A stretch of 10,764 bases of DNA from Clostridiales bacterium (lineage in GTDB: Bacteria > Bacillota > Clostridia > Christensenellales > Aristaeellaceae), in the NCBI GenBank assembly GCA_012514225.1, contig JAAZAQ010000322.1, forward strand, positions 1 through 10,764, in the 5' to 3' direction. This document shows positions 5,706 to 10,764 of the stretch, in pieces. The notes beneath the pieces are model-generated. The model saw only the letters and a program-made list of their open reading frames with translations, did no database searches and was not told where the DNA came from. The translations under genes and the position numbers were made by a program. How positions within the stretch are numbered: position 1 is the stretch's first letter; each line of letters opens with the position of its first letter.

Positions 5706-6896
5706 ATGCGCAAGAAGATCAAGAACAACGTGGACTGGGTCGGCAAAATCGATTGGGAGCTGCGGGAGTTCCACGGCTCGGATTTCTCCGTGAACCGGGG
5801 CTCCAGCCAGAACGCCTATTTAATCCGGGAGGAGAAGACTGTGCTGGTGGACACCGTGTGGGCGCCCCACGCCCGCGAGTTCATCGACAACCTCAAGCAG
5901 GAAATCGACCTGAAGGACATCGACTACATCGTCACCAACCACGGCGAAATCGACCATTCCGGCGCGCTTCCGCTGCTGATGGCGGAAATCCCGGGCACCC
6001 CCATCTATTGCACCGCCAACGCGGTCAAATCCCTGGTGGGCCAGTACCACCACCCGGAGTGGAATTTCAAGACCGTGAAGACGGGGGACACGCTGGACCT
6101 GGGCAATGGCAAGCAGCTGATTTTCGTGGAGATGCGCATGCTCCACTGGCCGGACAGCATGGCCGCCTACATGACGGGGGACAACATCCTCTTTTCCAAC
6201 GACGCCTTCGGCCAGCACTACGCGGTGGAGGAGCTGTTCAACGACTGCTGCGACCCCTGCGAATTGTGGTACGAGGCGATGAAGTACTATGCCAATATCC
6301 TGAACCCCTTCTCGCCGCTGGTCACCAAGAAAATTGAGGAAGTGGTCGCCCTCAACCTGCCCATCGACATCATCGCGACCAGCCACGGTGTCATCTGGCG
6401 GGACAATCCCCTGCAGATTGTCCAGAAATACGCGCAGTGGGCGGACGCCTACCAGGAGGACCAGGTCACCATCGTCTACGACACCATGTGGGACAGCACC
6501 CGCGTCATCGCCCATGAAATCGCGGGGTACATCAACAAGTTTTCGCCGGACACCAAGGTCAGGGTCTATAACCTCTCCAACACCGACAAGAACGACATCA
6601 TGACGGAGGTCTTCCGCTCCAGGGCCATCGCGGTGGGCTCGCCCACGGTGACCAACAGCATCCTGAGCTCCGTTTCGGGCTGGCTTGCCTTCCTCAAGGA
6701 ACTGAAGTTCAAGAACAAGAAGGCGGCGGTGTTCGGCTCCTATGGCTGGTCCGGCGAGGGCAACAAGGAACTGCGCGCCAGGCTGGCGGAGGCCGGGTTC
6801 GAGGTCGTGGAGCCGGAGGTCAGGGCAAACTGGAAGCCGACCCGGGAGGAATTGCTGCCCTCCGAGGCGGTCGCCCGGGCGCTGGCCCAGGGCTGA
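5706..6896 (+). CDS. fprA: Flavodiiron protein (NO/O2 reductase), FprA/NorV type
   Basis: 396-residue cytoplasmic flavodiiron protein that reduces O2 to water and/or NO to N2O using electrons from rubredoxin or a similar donor. The N-terminal metallo-beta-lactamase-like domain has the full diiron ligand set H79, E81, D83, H84 (NHGEIDHSG), H147 (MLHWPDS), D166 (SNDAFGQH) and H227 (ATSHGVIW). The numbering equals my recollection of E. coli NorV, and long stretches such as IYCTANA and GDTLDLGNGKQLIFVE match NorV closely. From about residue 253 a flavodoxin domain follows (VTIVYDTMWDSTR, GSPTVTN, FGSYGWSGEGN) that binds FMN. The C-terminal rubredoxin domain of NorV is absent, so a separate rubredoxin is needed. 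Start supported by AGGAGG eight bases upstream. It lies just after the Crp/Fnr regulator and behind a promoter with a matching palindrome, suggesting control by that regulator. Start, family and active site certain; preference for NO or O2 cannot be read from the sequence. Confidence 0.96.
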   Translation: MRKKIKNNVDWVGKIDWELREFHGSDFSVNRGSSQNAYLIREEKTVLVDTVWAPHAREFIDNLKQEIDLKDIDYIVTNHGEIDHSGALPLLMAEIPGTPIYCTANAVKSLVGQYHHPEWNFKTVKTGDTLDLGNGKQLIFVEMRMLHWPDSMAAYMTGDNILFSNDAFGQHYAVEELFNDCCDPCELWYEAMKYYANILNPFSPLVTKKIEEVVALNLPIDIIATSHGVIWRDNPLQIVQKYAQWADAYQEDQVTIVYDTMWDSTRVIAHEIAGYINKFSPDTKVRVYNLSNTDKNDIMTEVFRSRAIAVGSPTVTNSILSSVSGWLAFLKELKFKNKKAAVFGSYGWSGEGNKELRARLAEAGFEVVEPEVRANWKPTREELLPSEAVARALAQG

Positions 6897-6904
6897 GGCG
6901 CCGG

Positions 6905-6922
6905 CCCGGCGTCTTCGCCGGG
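6905..6922 (+). terminator. Hairpin directly after fprA
   Basis: CCCGGCG-TCTT-CGCCGGG: a perfect 7-bp stem with a four-base loop, nine bases after the fprA stop codon. The next bases (ACAGCATTC) are not a T run, so on its own it is a weak terminator or a 3'-end-stabilising hairpin. Confidence 0.4.
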
Positions 6923-6933
6923 ACAGCATTCAA

Positions 6934-6965
6934 AGGCAGCCGGGAGATTCGCTCCCGGCTGCCTC
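6934..6965. repeat. Left terminator-like stem-loop, direct repeat copy A
   Basis: A perfect 12-bp stem (GGCAGCCGGGAG, loop ATTCG, CTCCCGGCTGCC; 6935-6963) within a 32-bp segment repeated exactly at 7146-7177, flanking the 180-bp element. On the minus strand the stem is followed by TTTG, so this copy could terminate the leftward aldo-keto reductase transcript. Confidence 0.85.
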
Positions 6966-7145
6966 AGACTGTCGAAAAAGGTCTGCGGACCTTTTTCGAT
7001 TCGGAGGATTGCTGCGGAATGTTTTCGCTGTTCGCGAAAACGCCGCGCGCGTCCGGCAGAGCCGGACGACCGATTGTAATCGGTGGGCTGCTGCCCCCCG
7101 ATGCCCCCTGCATCATAGTCTGTAGTATGGTTCTTTGACACCCTG
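6966..7145. mobile_element. 180-bp non-coding terminator-flanked element, copy 1
   Basis: Recurs at 10341-10521 with roughly 88% identity by eye; the first 66 positions differ at two sites. Imperfect terminal inverted repeats: the left end reads CAGACTGTC (its first C shared with the duplication) and the right end, reverse-complemented, CAGGGTGTC. Internal stem-loops in order: 12 bp TCGAAAAAGGTC-TGCG (6972-6999), GTTTTCGC-TGTTC-GCGAAAAC (7021-7041), GTCCGGC-AGA-GCCGGAC (7051-7067), ACCGAT-TGTA-ATCGGT (7069-7084), GGGC-TGCT-GCCC (7085-7096), GATGC-CCCCT-GCATC (7100-7114). CAGACT (6965-6970) can also pair with AGTCTG (7117-7122). No credible protein. Probably a MITE-like or structured intergenic repeat. 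It sits between convergent fprA and the aldo-keto reductase gene. Confidence 0.75.
6972..6999. terminator. Bidirectional terminator-like hairpin inside element copy 1
   Basis: TCGAAAAAGGTC-TGCG-GACCTTTTTCGA: the stem begins with A5 and ends with T5, so either strand gives a hairpin with a U tract in the lower stem. This could stop transcripts from fprA (rightward) and from the aldo-keto reductase gene (leftward). The same hairpin is unchanged in copy 2 (10347-10374). Confidence 0.5.
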
Positions 7146-7177
7146 AGGCAGCCGGGAGATTCGCTCCCGGCTGCCTC
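7146..7177. repeat. Right terminator-like stem-loop, direct repeat copy A'
   Basis: Exact 32-bp repeat of 6934-6965, carrying the same 12-bp stem-loop (7147-7175). It lies 14 bp beyond the stop codon of the aldo-keto reductase (minus strand). Because the segment is itself palindromic, the two copies are both direct and near-inverted repeats of one another. Confidence 0.85.
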
Positions 7178-7191
7178 GTCGTCTGCCTGCG

Positions 7192-8031
7192 CTACATCGC
7201 GTAAATCCGCTTGATGTTGTTCGGGTCCGTGTGTGGCATCCCGGCTGGCTTTCCGGTGTCCAGCAGCGCGATGGCCGCCATATCGCTCGCGCTGAGCCGG
7301 AAGTCGAAGATCTGGAAATTTTCCCGGATGCGCGCCTTGTGCGTGGACTTGGGCAGCGCGCAGACGCCCCGCTGGGTCAGCCAGCGCAGGCAGACCTGGG
7401 CGGTCGTCTTGCCGTGCTTCTCGCCGATGGCCTTGAGCACCGGGTTTTCCAGCAGGTCGGTCTTCCCCTGGGAGAAGGGACCCCAGGCCTGGTGCGCCGT
7501 GCCGTACTCCGCGAGGGTTGGCTCCATCTCCCGGCGCTGGTGGTAGGGATGGGTCTCCAGCTGATCGACGTGCGGCCGGATTTCGTTGTTCAGCGCCAGG
7601 TCGGTCACCCGGTCGGCGTAAAAGTTCGACACCCCGATGGCCCTTGCGCGCCCGTCTCTAAAAAACCGCTGCGCGGCGCGCCAGGCGCCGTACACGTCCC
7701 CGAAGGGGTGGTGCAGCAGGTACAGGTCGACGTAGTCCATCCCCAGCCGCTCGAGCGACCGTCCGAAGGCGGGCGCCGCTTTCTCCTCCGACATGTCGGA
7801 AATCCACAGCTTGGTGGTGACGAACAGTTCCCCCCGCGGGACGCCGCTGTGCCGGATGGCTCGGCCGACCGCCTCCTCGTTCCCGTAAAACTGCGCGGTG
7901 TCGATGAGCCGGTATCCGGCTTCCAGCGCGTCGCCGACCGCGCGCTCGCAGACCGCCAGGTCCTTGATCAGGTAGGTGCCAAAGCCCAGCAGGGGCATGC
8001 TGGCGCCGGTCGCCAAGCGGATGAATTCCAT
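7192..8031 (-). CDS. Aldo-keto reductase
   Basis: 279-residue cytoplasmic NAD(P)H-dependent reductase with the (beta/alpha)8 aldo-keto reductase fold. The catalytic tetrad is D44 and Y49 (LIDTAQFYGNE), K74 (VTTKLW) and H107 (YLLHHPFGD). The family signature GFGTYLI is near the N-terminus and the C-terminal cofactor region is present (LRWLTQRGVCALPKST, residues K and S-T-H-KARIREN). Length is normal for the bacterial AKR5-like group (about 270-285). Start at 8031 chosen because GGGAGG lies six bases upstream; an in-frame ATG at 8127 would overlap the upstream regulator. It follows the HxlR regulator gene by 19 nt and is surely co-transcribed. Substrate unknown; HxlR-controlled reductases commonly act on reactive aldehydes or quinones. 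Downstream lies the duplicated stem-loop with the 180-bp element. Confidence 0.93.
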   Translation of the reverse strand: MEFIRLATGASMPLLGFGTYLIKDLAVCERAVGDALEAGYRLIDTAQFYGNEEAVGRAIRHSGVPRGELFVTTKLWISDMSEEKAAPAFGRSLERLGMDYVDLYLLHHPFGDVYGAWRAAQRFFRDGRARAIGVSNFYADRVTDLALNNEIRPHVDQLETHPYHQRREMEPTLAEYGTAHQAWGPFSQGKTDLLENPVLKAIGEKHGKTTAQVCLRWLTQRGVCALPKSTHKARIRENFQIFDFRLSASDMAAIALLDTGKPAGMPHTDPNNIKRIYAM

Positions 8032-8050
8032 AAGTTGCCTCCCGGTCGCG

Positions 8051-8401
8051 TTATGAGGTCTCCATCTCCCCGTGCTTGCGGGAGATGGCCAGGATATGCC
8101 GCAGGGTGTGGGTGATTTCCCCGCCAAAGTCCGTCAGCAGGTACTCGCTGCGGCGGGCGTCTTCCGCGGGGTTGTTCTTGGACACCAGCCGGGAGAGGGT
8201 CAGCGCGCCCAGCTTGCGCTGCAGCTCCGTATCGCTGATGTCGCTCACGCTGGCCCGGATGTCGGAATACCGGGTGGCGCCCTGCTCAATCGCAAAGAGA
8301 ATCATCGGGTTCCAGCGGCCGCCGATGATGGATTCCATCAGCCGCAGGCCGGAGTCCAGGTTCACGCTTCCGAAATTGTCAAACCGGTCATACTCGCTCA
8401 T
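8051..8401 (-). CDS. HxlR-family winged-helix regulator
   Basis: 116 residues, the usual HxlR/MarR-like size. Seen: GLRLMESIIGGRWNPMILFAI (the helix with the family's GG-[KR]-W hallmark), RYSDIRASVSDISDTELQRKLGAL (helix-turn-helix with the IS-x-x-x-L recognition helix), and the wing and tail SRRSEYLLTDFGGEI-like segment (ARRSEYLLTDFG). Many HxlR regulators have a cysteine near the N-terminus that senses electrophiles or hypochlorite; here the equivalent region (SVNLDSGL) has none, and the whole protein has no cysteine. So a ligand other than a thiol-reactive one, or a different mechanism, is likely. Start at 8401 has GGGGAGG six bases upstream. First gene of a two-gene operon with the aldo-keto reductase, transcribed away from katA. 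An inverted repeat over its own -10 box suggests autoregulation. Confidence 0.9.
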   Translation of the reverse strand: MSEYDRFDNFGSVNLDSGLRLMESIIGGRWNPMILFAIEQGATRYSDIRASVSDISDTELQRKLGALTLSRLVSKNNPAEDARRSEYLLTDFGGEITHTLRHILAISRKHGEMETS

Positions 8402-8442
8402 GCGCGTCCTCCCCGCTGCTGTCGTATCTCTGTGCTCCGCTT

Positions 8443-8461
8443 CCATTCTAACAAGGAATGG
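8443..8461. promoter_or_regulatory. Candidate HxlR operator over the -10 box
   Basis: CCATTC-TAACAAG-GAATGG: perfect 6-bp arms around a 7-bp centre, covering the -10 box (8445-8450) of the HxlR gene. Position and symmetry fit a repressor site for a dimeric winged-helix protein. It also lies about 40-60 bp upstream of the katA promoter. Confidence 0.5.
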
Positions 8462-8473
8462 GGGGATGGACAA
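8445..8473 (-). promoter_or_regulatory. Sigma-A promoter of the HxlR-aldo-keto reductase operon
   Basis: Minus strand -35 TTGTCC (8468-8473) and -10 TAGAAT (8445-8450), spacing 17 bp, with a TGn extension before the -10. About 43 bp upstream of the HxlR start codon. Confidence 0.65.
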
Positions 8474-8500
8474 GGAAAGGAAAGCCAACAGATTTGTTCG

Positions 8501-8530
8501 TTGACCGGCTACAACCGCATCCGGTAGGGT
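8501..8530 (+). promoter_or_regulatory. Possible katA promoter
   Basis: A good -35 box TTGACC (8501-8506) has only a poor -10 (TAGGGT, 8525-8530, 18-bp spacing). An inverted repeat ACCGG-N12-CCGGT (8504-8508 and 8521-8525) spans the spacer. The weak -10 suggests an activated promoter or an alternative sigma factor. No PerR-like TTATAAT palindrome is visible. Confidence 0.35.
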
Positions 8531-8553
8531 AAGGTGACAAGAGGCACAGCGAC

Positions 8554-8569
8554 GCCGGCGGCCGCCGGC
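8554..8569 (+). promoter_or_regulatory. GC palindrome in the katA leader
   Basis: GCCGGCGGCCGCCGGC, a perfect 16-bp palindrome that can form a GCCGGC-GGCC-GCCGGC hairpin in the mRNA, 20 bp before the katA start codon and ten bases before its AGGAGG site. Possible mRNA-stabilising or translation-modulating stem. It is not followed by a T run. Confidence 0.4.
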
Positions 8570-8589
8570 ATGAAGAAAAGGAGGAAGAA

Positions 8590-10278
8590 ATGAAAGACCC
8601 GACCCGGAAAAACGGCTTGGGCGAGCACGCCCTCAGCCGCAACGACGTCATCGGGGCGGAGCCCCGCATCACGACCGCCGCCGGCGCGCCGGTGGAAAAC
8701 AACCAGGACAGCATGGGGGCGGGCGCCCGGGGACCCCTGGCCCTGCAGGACGTCTGGCTGCTGGAAAAGCACGCCCACTTCAACCGCGAGCTCATCCCCG
8801 AGCGGCGCATGCACGCCAAGGGCTCCGGCGCCTTCGGCACCTTTACCGTCACCCATGACGTCACGCGGTACACCAAGGCGAAAATCTTCTCGGAAATCGG
8901 CAAGAAGACCGAGATGTTCGCCCGCTTTTCCACCGTCGCGGGGGAACGGGGCGCCGCGGACGCGGAGCGCGATATCCGCGGGTTCGCGCTGAAGTTCTAT
9001 ACGGAAGACGGCAACTGGGACATGGTGGGCAACAACACCCCGGTGTTCTTCTTCCGGGACCCCCTCAAGTTCATCGACCTCAACCACGCCGTCAAGCGCG
9101 ACCCCCACACCAACCTGCGCTCCCCCAACAACAACTGGGACTTCTGGTCCTCCCTGCCCGAGGCGCTGCTGCAGGTGACCATCGTGATGTCCGACCGCGG
9201 CATCCCCAGCTCCTACCGCCACATGCACGGCTTTTCCAGCCATGCCTATTCGCTCATCAACGCGCAGGGCGAGCGCTTCTGGGTCAAGTTCCACTTCCGT
9301 TCCCAGCAGGGCATCCAGAACTACACCGACCAGGAAGCTGAAATGGTCGCCGGGAAAGACCGGGAAAGCCACCAGCGCGACCTGCTGGAAGCCATCCGCC
9401 AGGGCCGTTTCCCGAAATGGAGGATGTATATCCAGGTCATGACCCGGGAGCAGGCCGACGCGATGGAGAACAACCCCTTCGACCTGACCAAGATGTGGCT
9501 GAAGAAGGATTATCCGCTGATTCCCGTCGGCGAGTTCGAGCTCAACCGCAACCCGGACAACTACTTCGCCGACGTCGAGCAGTCCGCCTTCGCGCCCAGC
9601 AACGTGGTGCCCGGCATCAGCTTCTCGCCCGACCGGATGCTGCAGGGCCGCCTGTTCGGCTACGGCGACGCGCAGCGCTACCGCCTGGGCATCAACCACC
9701 ACCAGATTCCGGTCAACCAGCCCCGCGGCGTCGCAAAGCCGCACGCCTTCCACCGCGACGGCCGGATGCGCGTGGACGGCAACCTGGGCGCCGAGAACCA
9801 CATCGAGCCCAATTCCTACGGCAACTGGACCGAGGCGCCGGACAACTACCAGCCCATGCAGCAGGGCGGCGACGTCTACCGCTACGACTTCCGCGCGGAC
9901 GACAGCGACTACTACACCCAGCCGGGCCTGCTCTTCCGCGCAATGACGGATGACCAGAAGCGCGTGCTGTGTGAAAACACCGCCCGCAACATGGGGGACA
10001 GCACCCTGCAGATCAAGCACCGGCACATCCACGCCTGCTACCAGGCGGACCCCGCCTACGGAGAAGGCGTCGCCCGCGCCCTGAACATCGACCTGAAGGA
10101 CGTGGACCTCAACCTGCCGGCACGCGATTCCCGGGAGAACAACTTCAAGGCCAACCACGCCCATCCGGAACTCAACGTGCCCGGTGAAGACCGTTCCAAG
10201 GCCGCGTGGGAAGAAATCAAGACGGACTACGATCCGAAATCCTTCGTCGAGCCGGAGGACGACCCCTACCTTCTCTGA
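8590..10278 (+). CDS. katA: Monofunctional heme catalase, small-subunit type
   Basis: 562-residue catalase (2 H2O2 to 2 H2O + O2), cytoplasmic. Seen: the distal active site [20 protein letters not shown] with catalytic H75; the second distal residue N148 in [10 protein letters not shown]; and the proximal heme ligand Y358 in [14 protein letters not shown], with R354 beside it. The NADPH/heme-fold segment [13 protein letters not shown] and the C-terminal helical region are intact. Length is that of small-subunit (clade 3-like) catalases with a C-terminal extension ([13 protein letters not shown]); there is no flavodoxin-like domain of the large-subunit type. AAGGAGG lies five bases upstream of the ATG. 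Codon use is GC-rich like its neighbours. It is a single-gene unit ending at a duplicated terminator stem-loop. Together with fprA it suggests that an otherwise anaerobic cell copes with oxygen exposure. Confidence 0.97.
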   Translation: MKDPTRKNGLGEHALSRNDVIGAEPRITTAAGAPVENNQDSMGAGARGPLALQDVWLLEKHAHFNRELIPERRMHAKGSGAFGTFTVTHDVTRYTKAKIFSEIGKKTEMFARFSTVAGERGAADAERDIRGFALKFYTEDGNWDMVGNNTPVFFFRDPLKFIDLNHAVKRDPHTNLRSPNNNWDFWSSLPEALLQVTIVMSDRGIPSSYRHMHGFSSHAYSLINAQGERFWVKFHFRSQQGIQNYTDQEAEMVAGKDRESHQRDLLEAIRQGRFPKWRMYIQVMTREQADAMENNPFDLTKMWLKKDYPLIPVGEFELNRNPDNYFADVEQSAFAPSNVVPGISFSPDRMLQGRLFGYGDAQRYRLGINHHQIPVNQPRGVAKPHAFHRDGRMRVDGNLGAENHIEPNSYGNWTEAPDNYQPMQQGGDVYRYDFRADDSDYYTQPGLLFRAMTDDQKRVLCENTARNMGDSTLQIKHRHIHACYQADPAYGEGVARALNIDLKDVDLNLPARDSRENNFKANHAHPELNVPGEDRSKAAWEEIKTDYDPKSFVEPEDDPYLL

Positions 10279-10317
10279 TTCTCCAGGCGCCCCGGCGGTA
10301 TTCGCCGCGCCTTTCCC

Positions 10318-10340
10318 CGCCGCCCCCTCCGGGGCGGCTC
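10318..10340. repeat. Left terminator-like stem-loop, direct repeat copy B
   Basis: GCCGCCCC-CTCC-GGGGCGGC (10319-10338), an 8-bp stem, 40 bp after the katA stop codon. The 23-bp segment recurs at 10522-10544 with one loop difference. It is unlike the stem-loop at the other locus. This copy is followed by TCAGACTG rather than a T run. Confidence 0.85.
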
Positions 10341-10521
10341 AGACTGTCGAAAAAGGTCTGCGGACCTTTTTCGATTCGGAAGATTGCTGCGGAATATTTT
10401 CGCTGTTCGCGAAAACGCCCCGCGCGTCCAGCAGAGCCGGACGACACGATGATTATCAGTGGGCTGTCGCCCCCCGAAGCCCCCTGCATCATGGTCTGTA
10501 GTAAGGTTTATTGACAAACTG
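10341..10521. mobile_element. 181-bp non-coding terminator-flanked element, copy 2
   Basis: Same orientation and nearly the same length as 6966-7145. Begins AGACTGTCG and ends GACAAACTG, so the terminal inverted repeats are CAGACTGTC and CAGTTTGTC. The 12-bp A5/T5 hairpin (10347-10374) is unchanged. Later stems are kept with substitutions: TTTTCGC/GCGAAAA, GTCCAGC/GCCGGAC, and CACGAT-GATT-ATC(A)GTG replacing ACCGAT/ATCGGT. No credible protein: frames through it differ between the copies. It lies just downstream of katA. Confidence 0.75.
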
Positions 10522-10522
10522 C

Positions 10523-10550
10523 GCCGCCCCATCCGGGGCGGCTCTTTCTT
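10523..10550 (+). terminator. Intrinsic terminator downstream of katA (repeat copy B')
   Basis: GCCGCCCC-ATCC-GGGGCGGC (10523-10542) followed by TCTTTCTT: a classic 8-bp GC stem with a U-rich tail. This is probably the original katA terminator, now separated from the gene by the 181-bp element and a duplicate of the stem. Confidence 0.8.
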
Positions 10551-10695
10551 ATAAACCGGCTGGAAATCTGGATGGGAAAATCCCCTGAATCGTATTGCGC
10601 CCGCAGTCGGGCCTGGCGGAAACCTTCATGAATGCAAGCCTGCGCTTCCGCAGGAGCCCGGCGACAAAACAATTTGAAATATGCGCCGGAATCCC
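10551..10695. other. Non-coding spacer before the heat-shock promoter
   Basis: I see no gene here. The only structure is a perfect small hairpin CCTGCG-CTTC-CGCAGG (10639-10654), not followed by a T run, and a short GGGAAAATCCC palindrome (about 10574-10584). Base composition becomes more AT-rich toward the promoter. Confidence 0.5.
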
Positions 10696-10724
10696 TTGAC
10701 AACCCGGGTTTCGCATGGTATGTT
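10696..10724 (+). promoter_or_regulatory. Strong sigma-A promoter for a heat-shock operon
   Basis: Perfect -35 TTGACA (10696-10701), 17-bp spacer and -10 TATGTT (10719-10724) with a TGn extension. The predicted start near 10731 is immediately followed by the CIRCE operator. Confidence 0.85.
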
Positions 10725-10733
10725 CTAGGAGCG

Positions 10734-10760
10734 TTAGCACTCGACCAATGAGAGTGCTAA
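10734..10760 (+). promoter_or_regulatory. CIRCE operator (HrcA binding site)
   Basis: TTAGCACTC-N9-GAGTGCTAA, an exact match to the consensus, three bases after the predicted start. HrcA bound here represses chaperone operons (groES-groEL or hrcA-grpE-dnaK) until heat or misfolded protein titrates GroEL. The controlled gene lies beyond the right edge. Confidence 0.97.
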
Positions 10761-10764
10761 CAAT

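Noticed and set aside
6740..7141. Minus-strand reading frame running from element copy 1 into the end of fprA, resembling one at 10217-10492
   Set aside because: The shared part comes only from the repeated element; upstream and downstream parts shift frame between copies, it overlaps fprA antisense, and no ribosome site precedes it. Such frames are probably the source of spurious hypothetical proteins.
7136..7141. TTGACA at the right end of element copy 1 (also 10511-10516 in copy 2) as an outward promoter
   Set aside because: No acceptable -10 box 16-18 bp downstream in either copy; the bases are better explained as part of the terminal inverted repeat.
8534..8547. GTGA-CAAGAG-GCAC in the katA leader as a second Crp/Fnr site
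   Set aside because: One core mismatch, and it lies at or after the predicted transcription start rather than at an activator position; too weak to call.
8474..8589. PerR operator upstream of katA
   Set aside because: No TTATAATNATTATAA-like palindrome is present in the region.
8509..10164. Long open frame (551 codons) antisense to katA
   Set aside because: Shadow of the catalase gene: Val/Ala/Gly-rich repetitive composition with no family motifs.
10184..10514. Plus-strand frames across the end of katA and element copy 2
   Set aside because: Out of frame with katA, low-complexity Pro/Ala/Arg composition, no ribosome site, and they run through stem-loops.
10508..10702. Minus-strand 64-codon frame between the katA terminator and the heat-shock promoter
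   Set aside because: Runs through the terminator stem and the promoter spacer, has no ribosome site and no recognisable features.

Overview
The window looks like chromosome from a GC-rich (about 60% or more by eye) anaerobic or aerotolerant Firmicute, probably a clostridial lineage. Reasons: strong AGGAGG-type ribosome binding sites on nearly every gene, sigma-A promoters with TGn-extended -10 boxes, a CIRCE operator, a flavodiiron protein typical of anaerobes, and an HxlR-type regulator. No species can be named from the sequence alone. Ten protein genes are visible, one of them cut by the left edge. No tRNA, rRNA, CRISPR array, transposase or phage gene was found.

Layout. (1) 1-2400, minus strand: a Nudix hydrolase close to ADP-ribose pyrophosphatases (runs off the left edge) with its own promoter, preceded by a cysteine-free secreted protein of unknown function that has its own promoter and terminator. 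(2) 2400-4350: a class II aldolase fused to methylthioribose-1-phosphate isomerase (MtnA), minus strand, divergent from the next unit. The fusion has a good internal ribosome binding site exactly at the domain junction. (3) 4300-6896, plus strand: a small TIR-domain protein overlapping by 14 nt a Crp/Fnr regulator that carries an FNR-like set of cysteines, then a flavodiiron protein (fprA). The fprA promoter has a GTGA-N6-TCAC palindrome centred about 41.5 bp upstream of the predicted start. (4) 7192-8473, minus strand: an HxlR regulator and an aldo-keto reductase in one operon, with an inverted repeat over the -10 box. (5) 8501-10278, plus strand: a heme catalase (katA). (6) 10696-10764: a promoter plus CIRCE operator for a heat-shock (chaperone) operon beyond the right edge.

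How the genes fit together. From 4351 to 10278 there is a stress-defence neighbourhood: a candidate O2/NO-sensing regulator, an NO/O2-reducing flavodiiron protein, an aldehyde-type reductase under an HxlR regulator, and a catalase. The aldolase-MtnA fusion belongs to salvage of the S-adenosylmethionine by-products methylthioadenosine or 5'-deoxyadenosine (the DHAP shunt) and would release an aldehyde. Whether the nearby aldo-keto reductase handles that aldehyde is speculation.

Most unusual structure. Two copies of a 180/181-bp non-coding element (6966-7145 and 10341-10521) lie downstream of fprA and katA. Each is sandwiched between two near-identical copies of a terminator-like stem-loop. The stem-loop differs completely between the two loci (32-bp duplication at one, 23-bp at the other). 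The element has imperfect terminal inverted repeats, a conserved series of internal hairpins, and no credible protein. It looks like a small transposase-less element that targets, duplicates or co-evolves with intrinsic terminators.
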